Below are positions 1 to 9,869 of a stretch of DNA of 64,000 nt, piece by piece. Source of the stretch: Castor canadensis (Eukaryota; Chordata; Mammalia; Rodentia; Castoridae); the NCBI RefSeq assembly GCF_047511655.1, contig NC_133386.1, positions 76,635,501 to 76,699,500 of the forward strand, in the 5' to 3' direction. The notes beneath the pieces were generated by a model. It was given only the letters and a program-made list of their open reading frames with translations. It did not search any database and had not been told where the DNA came from. Each line of letters opens with the position of its first letter. The first letter of the stretch is position 1. The translations under genes and the position numbers were made by a program.

Positions 1-345
1 CTGGGGCTGTTGACTGGAACATCTACACATGTCCTTTCCATGCAGATTCAGTTTCTTCTAGTGTGGTGGCTGAATTTCTGAAGAAGCACTTGAGTGACAA
101 CACCCAAGATACCAAGGTAGAAGGTAAAAGATCTCTTGAGCTGACCTTGGAAATCAAGCAGCATCACTTCTGCATTCTGTGATTATAAGCAAATCACTGT
201 GGCCATTCCAAATTCAAGGGGAGAGAAATTGGACTCCACTTTTTGAAGGTGGAATGTCAAGGACATATAGCAGAAGAGCACATGGCATGGGAGATGTTTC
301 TGTAGTCATCTTTGGAAAGTCCAGTCTCCCACAGGTAATCAGACA
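1..345 (+). repeat. Old mammalian interspersed repeat, 3' part
   Basis: The second half carries the phrase ggactccactttttgaaggt followed by a stretch ending in tctcccacaggt. This matches from memory the 3' end of an old mammalian repeat family whose core reads ga(a)attagactccaccttttga. The same core occurs near position 29450. The piece is diverged, has no open frame and starts outside the window. I do not assign a family name. The first 160 bases fit less well and may be unrelated. Confidence 0.45.
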
Positions 346-384
346 TATATATATGTAGTTATAGTACACTGTGTTAAGTGTTTC

Positions 385-735
385 AGTTACTCGTTGCTGA
401 GAAACAACCCATCCCATAGCTTAGTGCCTTAAAAAATTGCTTATCAGTTTTCAGCTAGCCAGTTCTGTATCACATGGTGTTAAATGGGATCACTTACATG
501 GCTGTATTTAACTAGGAACTTGGAATGCCTAAGTTCACTTTACTCATGCCTTGTGCCTCCATTGGGGTGGCCTAAAGTCCCTTGGTTCTTCATATGGTCT
601 CTTGTCATATAGTCATGTACACTACTATATGTTGCCGTTGCAGTTCGTGGTATTAGACTTCTTTTAAGGCTCCAGAACAGGCACAAAATCTCTTCTACTG
701 TATTTCGTTTAAGTCTCAAGGCCAGTAAAAATTTA
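385..735 (+). repeat. Old mammalian interspersed repeat, 5' part (same family as 1-345)
   Basis: It begins with a tgctgagaaacaacccatcc...cttagtgccttaaaa pattern, typical of the start of old LTR-like or MER-like repeats (consensus resembling 'acttagtggcttaaaac'). It ends in a run around ttcttttaaggctccagaac. The order of parts (3' end at 1-345, then 5' part here, same orientation) suggests two adjacent copies rather than one. It is heavily diverged, with no coding capacity. Confidence 0.4.
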
Positions 736-1523
736 AGGAATGAGAAATATACTGGATGAGTGGTATGTTTTTATAGGTATGGGGAGTTTTGGGTGATCAT
801 TTTGGGAGACAATGTACCACACTGGAAGTATTATAAAAGTACTTTGGAAATCCAGATGAAGGATTGCACAGTTGAGCCAAGATGTCCCTGAGTGCTTCTG
901 AGTCAGGCTGTGGGAACATTGTGGGTATGGGTGGGGACATAGTGTGTAGTGGGATATCCAAGGAAGATGTGGCACTGGAACTTGGATTGCTTCAAGTATA
1001 TTAGATATGGAAGCCAGTATAAGTGGAAGAAACTATATAAGCAAGGACAGGGATGCTGGAAAGGGCACAAGAGATAGAGGAAAGTACAATGTGTACATAC
1101 AAATTTATAAGTAGGTAAAATAATAGAAAGGGATGCCAAGAGATAAGCCTACACTCAGGTGTGTTTGTGAAGGATTTTCTGTTGAGGGGTTTGGACTTGG
1201 ATATACTATCAGGAAATTTGATATCTTAAAAGATTAGAGTGAGGGACAACAGTTGTGATGATGTTCTGACAGCTTGAGTAAGATCAGTGAAGCTTTGTGC
1301 CACAGATGGAATGGAGAGGAACCCCTGAGTGATGAGATTAAGAGAAAAAGCAAGATCATTGTGCAAAGGAACAGAGACAACAGGGCCAGTTTACATATTA
1401 TCTGAGGGTCACGGGGAGGTTAACTTGTCCAAATCCTCTTTCATAAGCTACCATTCTGGAATTCTGCTGTTACAGTTGGTGCATCTGTACTGAAGTAAGA
1501 CTTGCCTTGTTCCTTCAGTCCTT
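736..1523. other. No recognisable feature
   Basis: This is AT-rich sequence with only short chance open frames. I see no repeat family, splice-bounded exon or RNA gene here. Confidence 0.5.
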
Positions 1524-1587
1524 AAAGCATACCCTAACAATGTATGCACATGTGAATAAATGAATTAAAAAGAAAAAGCATACCCTA
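1524..1587 (+). mobile_element. Micro-retroposon (38 bp) with 13-bp target-site duplication
   Basis: A 38-bp A-rich-ending insert (1537-1574, ending aattaaaaagaa) is flanked by perfect 13-bp direct repeats aaagcatacccta at 1524-1536 and 1575-1587. This is the layout of an L1-mediated insertion: target duplication, short 3' fragment, A-rich end, target duplication. The source element is too truncated to name. The A-rich end puts its sense on the + strand. Confidence 0.7.
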
Positions 1588-1784
1588 GTGTCCATGACAT
1601 TATCAGAACTACATCCTGGTAATAAAAAAATCCAAATAACTTGAAAAGTTTTTTGAACTGCTGCTTTGGAAGCACTGGCATCAGGGAAAGCCATACCAGC
1701 ACCAACTGGATGCCAGAGGAACTTCATTATGATGTAGACTGAAAGTGCTTACCGTCTTAGAGGTCTTTACTGTAGAAAAGATGA

Positions 1785-1960
1785 CCCATTCATTCAGCCA
1801 GTATCTATCCCATGTCTCCTATGTGAAAGGCATCATCCTAGAGGATGTTATATAATAAAGAGTGGAATAAAGTCCTTTCATAGACCTTCGTGTATTCTGC
1901 TAGTAGACGTGGGTTTGTCAAACTCAGGAGTTAAAATTGGATTTGGCATTTATCTGACTA
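1785..1960 (+). repeat. Possible old repeat start (cattcattcagccag type)
   Basis: The sequence opens with cattcattcagccagtatc and continues with a degraded 'cctatgtg...ggcat' phrase, the kind of start shared by MIR/L2-related and other ancient mammalian repeats. It is weakly preserved, and other families are possible. Confidence 0.3.
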
Positions 1961-2865
1961 ACATGGCATAGCATTGTCCTCTCTTAAGTGAAATATGTGT
2001 GCATTATCTGGGTTTGACTGTATCACTTATGATTAAGTTGGATAATCACTTATTAGTAACAAGGAGTTCCAAGAGACTGAGCACAGACGCGATAGCAAGT
2101 GGCCTCCCAGGGGAGAATGGTGTGCCCAATAGGACCCAAAGTTTTATTTTTTGTATCTATCCAATTCTTACATCTGAAGAACATGTCCATTCCTATCGTG
2201 CATTTGTTTCCAACCGTTTTGGTTTATTTTTAACACCTATTAGCTGTCATGCCTTTTTCCACTGAAGTGGATCTCAAACAACTACTCAGACAGGAGGTGT
2301 TTGATCTGTAAGGGAATGTGCTTCTTTTAATAATGTCAGCAGATATCAAGGACAAGTCTAGGAGCCCAGTGCTGGAGAGAATGAAATCAGCACTCATTCT
2401 GGGGTTGAATTTAGGCAGACACTTTGAGGATTCTAAGTTTTGCGACTTATAAAACTTAGAACTACATCAGAAGTTAAGTATCTGTCTGGGTAAGCTTGAA
2501 TTTCATCTACAATAAACTTTCTGTTATTTAGCAGGATTGCATTACTTGGCATTTGTGTGTAGTTGTAGCAAAGTGCTGTGGTTCCCATAAGGCCTAGGAA
2601 CGTCTTGAAGAACGCTTAACTGACTCATCCAAAATGGCCATGGATTTTTTTTACAGTACTCTAAATTAAAATATATTTTATTTTAGTCTATTTTGCTAAT
2701 TCACAGTTGGAACATTTGATAACTTTTTGTTAACCAAATGACATTTTGCATGATATTTTTGTTTCTTTACAACCAGAATAACTAATAATTCATTCATTAT
2801 AAATTCTTTTAAATTCAAAGTCTTTCTCTTTCTTCCTTAGGTAGTTGCACTTCTTTTGGCTGTGT
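1961..2865. other. No recognisable feature
   Basis: AT-rich sequence containing an 88-codon open frame (1999-2265) without any recognisable domain, splice context or codon signal. I treat that frame as chance. Confidence 0.5.
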
Positions 2866-3170
2866 TTATTTTATTTTATTGTTGTGCTGGGTGGGGGTAC
2901 ACGGTGGCATTTGTAAAAGTTCTTACAATATATCAAATGTATCATATTTGAACTCACCCTCTTCATCATTCTTCTTTATCTGTCCCCACCTCCCATTCCT
3001 GGAATAGTTTCAACAGGTATAGTTTTTCCAATTATATACATGTGCACACAGTATTTGTACCATATTTACTCTCCTATACCTTTTTCCCACCTTCAGCCCT
3101 TCCTAGTGGTACCAACCCCACCCTGCCAGGCAGGACCTGTTCCACCCTCTTGTTCTCTGATGACATATTT
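2866..3170 (-). mobile_element. LINE-1 3' UTR fragment, older subfamily
   Basis: The left end is a (TTTTA)-rich run, the complement of an A-rich tail. The body (ttcaacaggtatag..., tgcacacagtatttgtacc, caggacctgttcc) matches the segment at 58806-59100, which is contiguous with L1 ORF2 sequence there. This identifies it as the L1 3' UTR in reverse orientation. The same family also occurs on the + strand at 11885 and 37780. It is truncated before ORF2 and non-functional. Confidence 0.7.
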
Positions 3171-3204
3171 TTATTCATTCACCTCTGCAACTTTCTCTCT
3201 CTTC

Positions 3205-3455
3205 TTTTTTTTTGGTAGTTCTGGGGTTTGAATTCAGGGCCACTGCACTTGCTAAGCAGGTGCTCTACTGCTTAAGCCATGTCGCCAGCCCTTTTTGCTT
3301 TGGTTATTTTTGAGATAGGGTCTCACTTTATGGCCTTGCCAGCCAGGACTGTGATCTTGTTTATGCTTCCCTGCATAACTGGGACAACAGTGAGTGCTAC
3401 CATGCCCTAGGATTATAGGCTTCAACCACTGCACCTGGCCTATCTCTGCAGCTCT
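3205..3455 (-). mobile_element. Composite 7SL/ID-type SINE, reverse strand
   Basis: A poly-T start is followed by ggtagttctggggtttgaattcagggc, the complement of an ID-like tRNA-derived 3' part. Then comes the complement of a 7SL-like body (gagatagggtctcac, aggattataggcttcaaccactgcacctggcc). The order tail, tRNA-like, 7SL-like on the + strand means the SINE reads on the minus strand. Flanks share ctctgca(a/g)ct on both sides, a possible degraded target duplication. The copy is moderately diverged. Confidence 0.75.
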
Positions 3456-3464
3456 CCTTTTGCA

Positions 3465-3560
3465 ACTCTTTCTTTTTTTTCTTTTTGGCAGTCTCAGGAC
3501 CTTGTGTTTGCTAGGCAGACATTCTACCACTTGACCACTTGAGCCATGCCACACCTCCAG
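3465..3560 (-). mobile_element. SINE fragment, ID-like part only, reverse strand
   Basis: A T-rich run leads into ggcagtctcaggacc...gctaggcagacattctaccac...gagccatgccacacctccag, the complement of the tRNA-derived half of the composite SINE. No 7SL part follows. It lies directly beside the longer SINE at 3205-3455, so the two may be one insertion beside or into the other's tail. Confidence 0.6.
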
Positions 3561-4254
3561 TCTTTTGCAATGACTTAAAATGTAAAAAAAAAAAAAATTC
3601 ACAGTTCACCTAAAAATCAAATAGCAGTCATCTCTACATTTTTGTTGATAGATATTAATATTTTTAAACTAATTTTGTTCTGGAATGAATTGTGTTTGTG
3701 TGTGTACACAATTCTTTTTAGAGGCATTTGTTGGCAGATAGGAAAATGATCTGAGCAGATACATGTTCTCATTCTTTTTCCCTGGGTAGTTTGCAATTTG
3801 GATTCAGGCTCAGAAGATTAAGTATTTTAGCCTATGATGATTTTCATGGATGTCAATTGCCTAAGAATTTTTTATGTATATACTTACACTATTTAGTTAT
3901 ATCTAATTATAGAAATTATGGAGGATATGGTGAGCCCATTCTGCAATGATGGAAAGGAGCCTTTGAAGTACTTAGTATCTGCCTTGCCTAGTTTGTTCCT
4001 TACTAGGGATATCTTGGATTCAATAGTGGCCGGGGTTTACTCTTTTCTTTTGGCACTTCCTCTACATTCTGTTTTGCTGACAGTTTTTGATGAAAAATAC
4101 ATTAAGTGTAACAGTTTATGCCTACCTATCTAAAAATGACAAAGTGAGGATTTTAGCCAGGAATACCAAGGGATTTCCTAATCAATCATCCAAATAAAAT
4201 GAGCACAGAATAGTAAAGATCAGAGGCTGGTGAGCCTTCACATCTATGCCTTTT
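3561..4254. other. No recognisable feature
   Basis: Unique-looking AT-rich sequence. The 71-codon open frame at 3918-4133 shows no domain and no splice context. Confidence 0.5.
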
Positions 4255-4833
4255 CTTGTTCATTCATCCTACGAATACTGATTTGCCATCTATGATGAAG
4301 AGGCACTTTTTGGTAGGTAAATCAAGATCCTCATTAGCATGAACCTTACTTCTAATGAGGGGAGATGGGCAACATAAACTAAACATGGTGATTAAGTAAA
4401 TCATGCAGAACATGAGATGGGGCTATGTGCTATGGTGAGAAAAAAGGAGAGCAGGATGGGAGATTCTGGAGCTTTGGAACTGGTGGGAAAGATTGTGGTT
4501 TTAAATAAGGTAGCTGTTTTAGGTTCTACTGAACTTTGCTACTAAGCAAAGACATAATTGAACTAATGAGGCACTAGTCACGCATAAATTGGGAACAGAA
4601 GGTTCCTTTGTAAAGAAACAGCCAGTGCAAATGCTCTAAAGCAGGAGTGGTCTGAGGTATGGGAGCAACAGCAAGGCAATAAAGTCACAGTAGTATCTGA
4701 GGAATTGGGCCTTGGCTTTTGGCTCTTTCTGTGGGAGAAGAAAGAAGATCTTTGAGTGGTAGAATGGTATGATCAGCTTTGTCTTTTAGAGCAATTCCTC
4801 TGGCTACACGTCAAGAACAGATTGAAGTGGGGC
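4255..4833 (+). repeat. Ancient mammalian repeat (family X), copy 1, left half
   Basis: It starts with a cattcatcctacgaat phrase, passes through gcaacagcaaggcaataaag-like and gagcaattcctctggct phrases, and stops at an MLT1 insertion. The remainder of the same family resumes at 5706. The family is a roughly 1-kb old repeat recognised by phrases such as 'tgactccaagacttctggcctgagcaa' in copy 1 and 'gggtttgctgatggg' in copy 2. Three other copies lie at 9870, 16185 and 17385, all on the + strand. I do not name it. Confidence 0.6.
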
Positions 4834-4889
4834 ATATTAGATTCCTAGGCTACTAAACCAAAGTATTACAAATTGGATGCCTATAACAA
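4834..4889 (-). mobile_element. MLT1-type MaLR LTR, first part (split by SINE)
   Basis: The text tattagattcctaggctact...aaagtattacaaattgg corresponds to the complement of the MLT1 LTR 3' end (gccctagcaaactaatac; caatttgt.gtactttg). The LTR continues at 5311 after a SINE insertion. It is an old non-coding solo LTR fragment related to mammalian ERVL-MaLR elements. Confidence 0.7.
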
Positions 4890-5310
4890 TAGGTGCTGCC
4901 AGGTGCTAGTGGTTCATGAGTATATTCCCAGCTATTTGGGAGGCTGAAATTGAGAGCATTGTGGTTCGAAGCCAACCTGGGCAAAAAGTTTATGAGGCCC
5001 CATCTCAACTAATAGTTGGGCTCAGTGGTATGTGTCTGTCATCCCAGCTATTTCAGGAAGCATAAACTGGAGGATCACAGTCCAGGTTGGCTTGGGTAGA
5101 ATCAACCAGAGCAAAGAGAGCTGGAGGTGTGGCTTAAGAGGCAGAGTACCTCCCTAGCAAATTGACTTTGAACCTCAGTACCACCAAAAACACAAGAAAA
5201 ACAAAAAGAAAGAAAGAGAAAGGAAGAAGAAAGAAAGGAAGGCAGGAAGGCAGGAAGGAAGGAAGGAAGGAAGAGAAAGAAAGAAAGAAAGAAAGAGAAA
5301 GAGAAAGAAA
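4890..5310 (+). mobile_element. Composite 7SL/ID-type SINE with long (GAAA)/(GGAA) tail
   Basis: The 7SL-like head (gctagtggttcatgag, cccagctatttgggaggctg, ggttcgaagccaacctggg) is followed by a second 7SL-like block (cccagctatttcagg) and then an ID-like tRNA-derived part (ggaggtgtggcttaagaggc ... aacctcagtaccacc). The architecture resembles B1-dID/MEN-type dimeric rodent SINEs. The tail (about 5185-5310) has expanded into GAAA and GGAA/GGCA microsatellite. The element sits inside an MLT1 LTR, so it is the younger insertion. Confidence 0.8.
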
Positions 5311-5705
5311 GGTCAGAATTTATTTTCTCACAATTCTGGAGGCTAGAAGACCAACGTCAATATTGTAGCAGGCCCACACCCCTTTTGAGGGCTCTAGCAG
5401 AGAATCCTTCCTTGCTGCTTCTGTGCCTATGGTGTTTTCTGGCAATCCTTGGCATTCTTTGGCTTGTAGCTGCATCACTCCAATGTCTAACTCATCGCAT
5501 GATCTTCTGCTCTATGTGTTTCTGTGTTGCTTTGTGTCCTCTTCTCATATGGGACTTATGGCACACCCTAATTCAGTATGACTTCATATTAATTTACATC
5601 TCAATTGCATATGCAAAGAATTTAAATCCCAATGAGGTCATGGTCAAGGTACGAGAGCTAGAACATGAATATATCTTTTACTGGGGGAAGGGGTCACGAT
5701 TTAAC
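5311..5705 (-). mobile_element. MLT1-type MaLR LTR, second part
   Basis: After the SINE tail the text resumes with agaatttattttctcacaattctggaggctagaag, then tccttccttgctgcttctg, gcaatccttggcattctttgg, accctaattcagtatgac and aatgaggtcatggtc. This is the well-known complement of the MLT1 LTR body. The overlapping 135-codon open frame at 5385-5792 is a by-product of this repeat, not a gene. Confidence 0.85.
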
Positions 5706-6020
5706 CTGCTTTGTGGAGTAAAGATAGAAGCACAGAGTCCATCAGAGAGAAAGGAGCATAGATATACCTCAGTGGGAAGAGTTGGGTGGTGAAAGTGATT
5801 CTGTTCCAGATGTGTTTTCAAGGTAGAACTGATGATACTCTGACAAACTGGATGTGGAGCATGAAATGAAAGTCTAGGGTGACTCCAAGACTTCTGGCCT
5901 GAGCAAGAAGTTGCCATCAGTGAGCCGAGGAGAGTATGGGAAGACTTGGCTTTGAAAATCAGTTTAGTTTTGAACATGCTAAGTTTGAAATGTCTCTCAG
6001 ACATCCAAGTGAAGATCCTT
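5706..6020 (+). repeat. Ancient mammalian repeat (family X), copy 1, right half
   Basis: It resumes family X exactly where 4833 left off (…gatagaagcacagagtcc…) and carries its diagnostic phrases gtgactccaagacttctggc, gttttgaacatgctaagttt and agacatccaagtgaagatcc. This proves that the MLT1 LTR was inserted into an older repeat. Confidence 0.7.
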
Positions 6021-6889
6021 TATACAGTAGGGACTCTGTGTCCATGTCATCCATTGTGTCATTTGGTGATCCATAACCACTAAACATTCATCAGTTTGGA
6101 GACAAACTCCATAAATAAGCTATGGTTTGTATCATAGACAGGACAAGTCCCCAAAATTCATTTTACATACTAGTTCCCTTTTCCTTTAACAAAATCTTCT
6201 AACTTTATATCCTCCTCAAAAGTCTCATCAATTGAGTTCTCTCTCCCTGCCTCGTGTCTCATACAGTAACATTTGAACAACAAGGAATTTCCAAATCAGA
6301 GCTGGAGAATTACAGAGTGTATTCTCTGGAGCTGAAATCACCAAGAATAGAAAATAAATGCAAAGTGTATTTTGGGTCTCTCATCTGGTCACTGTGAAGG
6401 CTCCAGGTCAACATGTCTCTCCTAAGTTCTCCCATGTTCATTCTTTTTTCTCCCAGTTTACATCATATAAACAAAGCATGAGACTTGTGAGTGCTGGTAT
6501 AGGAGCTAGAGAGAAAGGGTGGTTATATAGCCATCCAGGTTGGTAGAATAGCTGAGTTCTAATAGAAAGCTCACTAAATTCACTAAACAAATTATGAGAG
6601 GGAAAAATAGGCTTAAACATACAGGGCTAAATTTTAGTTTATTAATCATACTTATACTTTTCATTATTTTCTTTAGGAAATCTTTTTCTGTCACTACATA
6701 AGTTTCTTTTGCCAATTTCCCTTACTTTTAGTCCAAGGCAAGCCTGCACTTTAATCTGTGGCTTTCTGGATACAGGAATGTCTAGTATAAGTTTTTTACA
6801 CCAGTAGTCTCTGGCTCAATATATTCACTTGCAGTGGTCACTGTTACCGATGCCTACCAGTAACATATTCAAACCAGATATCAGGTATG
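6021..6889. other. No recognisable feature
   Basis: Unique-looking AT-rich sequence. Short open frames here show no domain. Confidence 0.45.
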
Positions 6890-8040
6890 AGTAAGACTCA
6901 TAGGACTGTCACAAACTAGTTGGGGTTCTTGTGCTCTCCCCAGGGAGAAATCACAGGCAGGCAAGGAAATGCTCCTCCAGTTATTCTGTGCCTTCAGCAA
7001 GTATTTGCAAGCAGCAGCAGTGGATGACAGTGGCAGTGGCAGGTGGCCTTGGGCCTTGGATAGCTAGTGTGTAGTCACTCCAGGCCTTGGGGGCTGGGCA
7101 GAGGTCTAAGGTGTTACAGCTCTTTTGCACTCAGGCAAGGACTCCAGGCAGGAGGTGTGTCTCTGTCCCAGATCCCATTTGGCTGATGTCATTTTCACTA
7201 CTTTTTGCCCTTACCAGCTGCTCTAGCCAGTTTTACTGGTCCCCTCCCCCACTCATGCTTCAGCTGCCCTGCTGCTACTTTTGCCTCTGCCACCCAAATG
7301 CCACGCCTGCCACCAGCTCCTGTTACTGTGGGAACTATTTGCCAGGTCTGATGCTTATATCACCTCTTATTCTCTTTTGTTCAAGTTACCAGCTCAGCTG
7401 ATCTACTAATGACAAGAATCAAAAGTAGGAAAAGCAGACCTAATTTTGCAACACCAAGGGGCAGTAAACTGAGCAAATTGAGCCTGATAATTATAGCCAG
7501 AAGCGGGTGTGACAAGGGTGCCTATACCAATCATGGCAGTCCCTTCATGCAAATGAAGGATTGTATTGCACCAATCATGACACAGTCTCTGTTACCAGTT
7601 ATGGGAGTCCCTTATGCAATGGCACAAATCATAGGCCTTCATGGGGCCACTAGGGGAAAGAAGTGCTCCCTCTCTGGCCTGGATGGAAGTGGCTGCTAGA
7701 TGGCAAAAGTCCAGTGCTGCTTGCTGGGGCAGTGCCTTCTGGAGTCAGAGTTGTGCTTTGGATTTGAAGTGGCTGTGCTGGTCTGAGGGCAGTCCAGCTG
7801 CCTGGCTGGCATTCCTTTGCTCAAGGCAGCCAGGGGACCAGGAAGAATTTAACAGCTGCCAATTTTAGAGTTAAATCTTCCCAGCCCCCAACATCTCAGC
7901 ACATTTTAAGGGAAAAATAAACTTTCAAAAGGGTGCTTACAACAAAGGTTTATCAGTAACAGTGTTGTAATGGTATTTACAGTGCTGGAACAATGTTTCA
8001 CGGGTGCCCCAGGGCGCCAGGGAGGGGTGGGTCCCTACCA
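6890..8040. repeat. LTR-like or otherwise distinct G/C-richer block, unresolved
   Basis: This 1.1-kb block is richer in G+C than its surroundings and has CAG/TGG-rich runs (gcagcagcagtgg). It contains two CCAATCATG motifs, an octamer ATGCAAAT (7547-7554) and a duplicated 25-26-bp unit (see the 7525-7617 entry). It ends near a tgtttcacgggtgccccagg phrase. These traits suit the promoter part of an endogenous retroviral LTR, but I see no clear terminal TG/CA pair, primer site or retroviral protein remnant. Orientation is not determined. Open frames here (7087-7401, 7409-7699, 7641-7868) show no domain. Confidence 0.35.
7525..7617. promoter_or_regulatory. Duplicated CCAAT/octamer module
   Basis: The 26-bp unit taccaatcatggcagtccct(tcatgc) at 7525-7550 recurs as taccagttatgggagtccct(tatgc) at 7593-7617, with one indel and a few mismatches. 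An extra ccaatcatg lies between them at 7571-7579. Unit 1 runs into the perfect octamer ATGCAAAT. Such duplicated CCAAT/octamer modules are typical of enhancers in LTR U3 regions. Function is inferred only. Confidence 0.4.
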
Positions 8041-8159
8041 TCTGTTTTAGGATTATGAATTGTTCTAGTTGTTTTTATTTTTATCAAAATGCTTAAAATT
8101 TAGAATTGCTTTCATATAATACACTGTTATAACATTATGGATATTAATTAATTTACTTT

Positions 8160-9836
8160 AGAACAATTTCTTTTTTTATTATTATTATTCATTTATTCAC
8201 ATGCGCATATATTGTTTGGGTCATTTCTCCCTCCTGCTCCCCTCCCCCACTCTCTCCTCCCCTCCCCTCTCCCTTCCAGGCAGAACCTGTTCTGTGCTTT
8301 TCTCCAGTTCCATTGAAGAGTAGAAATAAGCAATAATAAGAAAGATATAGCATTTTTGCTAGTTGAGATAAGGACAGCTATACAGAGAGATTCCTAGCAT
8401 TCCTTGCATGTACAAATGTGTTACAACCCAGGTTGATTTATCTCTAACTGATCTTTACACTGGTTTCTGATCCCCTTCTCTTGTTGACCTCTGTGGCTTT
8501 AAGGTTTCTGTATTAATTCCTCTGGAGTGGGGACATCAAATGCTTTCATGTTTTGGGTTTTCTACCCATTCCCATATCTCTCTTATGTGCTCTCCTCTTG
8601 TCATGTGATCCAAGTCCTACAACATTGCTGTATTTGCCCTAGATCTAAAGATCAGATATGAGAGAGAACATACAATTTTTGGTCTTCTGAGTCTAGATAA
8701 CCTGGTTCAGAATGATGTTCTCTACTTCCATCCATTTACTTGCAAATGATAAGATTTCCTTTTCCTTCATGGCTGAGTAGTATTCCATTGTGTATAAATA
8801 CTACATTTTCTTGATCCATTAGTCAGTAGTGGGGCATCTTGGTTGTTTCCATAACTTGGCTATTGTGAATAGTGCTGCAATAAACATGGGTGTGCAGGTG
8901 CCTTTGGAGTAACCTGTGTTGCATTCCTTTGGGTATATCCTCAGGAGTGGGATTGCTGGATCATATGGCAGATCTATGTTTAGATTTTTAAGAAGCCTCC
9001 AAATTTTGTTCCAGAGTGGTTGCACCAGCTTGCGTTCCCACCAGCAGTGTATGAGGGTTCCTTTTTCCCCACATCCTCGCCAACACCTATTGTTGGTGGT
9101 GTTTTTGATTATGGCTATTCTAACAGGGTTGAGGTGTAATCTTAGTGTGGTTTTGATATGCATTTCCTTTATGGCTAGAGATGGTGAGCATTTTTTCATG
9201 TGTTTTTTGGCCATTTGAATTTCTTCTTTTGAGAAAGTTCTATTTAGTTCAGTTGCCCATTTCTTAATTAGTTCATTGATTTTTGGAGAGTTTAGTTTTT
9301 TAAGTTCCCTGTATATTCTGGTTATCAGTCCTTTGTCTGATATATAGTAGCAAATATTTTCTCCCACTCTGTGGGTGGTCTGTTTAGTTTAGAGACCATT
9401 TCTTTTGTTGTGCAGAAAGAAGCTTTTTAATTTTATGAAGTCCCATTTGTCCATCCTTTCTCTTAGTTGCTGGGCTGCTGGGGTTGTAGTGAGGAAGTCA
9501 TTGCCTATACCTATTAGTTCCAGAGTGTTTCCTGCTCCTTCCTTTACTAACTTCAGAGTTTCAGGTCTGTTATGAAGAATCTTGATCCATTTTGAGTTGA
9601 TACTAGTACAGGGTGATAGACATGGATCTAGTTTTAGTTTTTTGTGGATATATAACCACTTTTCCCAGCAGCATTTGTTGAAGAGGCTGTCTTTTCTCCG
9701 TTGTGTATTATTTATCAAAAATGAGGTGGGTATAGTTGTGTGGCTTCATATCTGGATCCTCTATTCTGTTCCACTGGTCTTCATGTCTGTTTTTGTGCCA
9801 GTACCATGCTGTTTTTATTGCTATTGCTTTGTAATG
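8160..9836 (-). mobile_element. LINE-1, 5'-truncated, 3' UTR plus ORF2 C-terminal region
   Basis: The left end is a poly-T/(ATT) run followed by a C-rich tract (8229-8278, G-rich on the sense strand) and gcagaacctgttctg, the L1 3' UTR. Beyond it lies the complement of ORF2 to about 9836, where L1 similarity stops near ttgctttgtaatg. Possible imperfect target duplications are agaacaatttct (8160-8171) and aggaactatttct (about 9841). The copy has decayed by point mutation but keeps its frame. Confidence 0.85.
8645..9718 (-). pseudogene. L1 ORF2 C-terminal pseudogene (nonsense-only decay)
   Basis: Minus-strand translation gives L1 ORF2 C-terminal sequence: DSLFNKCCWEKWLYIHKKLK and INSKWIKILHNRPETLKLV upstream, then a Cys-rich block ([17 protein letters not shown]), then [21 protein letters not shown]. 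The reading frame is unbroken by indels over 1,074 bp. It carries four in-frame stops at 9389-9391, 8819-8821, 8801-8803 and 8693-8695, before the natural stop at 8645-8647. The 8819 stop replaces a Lys codon kept in the copy at 23.5 kb. The endonuclease and most of the reverse transcriptase are missing. Confidence 0.85.
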
Positions 9837-9869
9837 CTTAGGAACTATTTCTAATCAAGTGTTACTCAA

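Noticed and set aside
1515-1745. Possible minus-strand exon: open frame with a GTAAGC-like donor at about 1755
   Set aside because: The frame runs through a micro-retroposon and starts downstream of the supposed donor. The donor sequence alone is not evidence.
5385-5792. 135-codon hydrophobic open frame
   Set aside because: It is the complement of an MLT1 LTR, not a membrane protein gene.
7648-7661. CTCF-like string ccactaggggaaag
   Set aside because: It lacks the GGC(A/G) half of the core.
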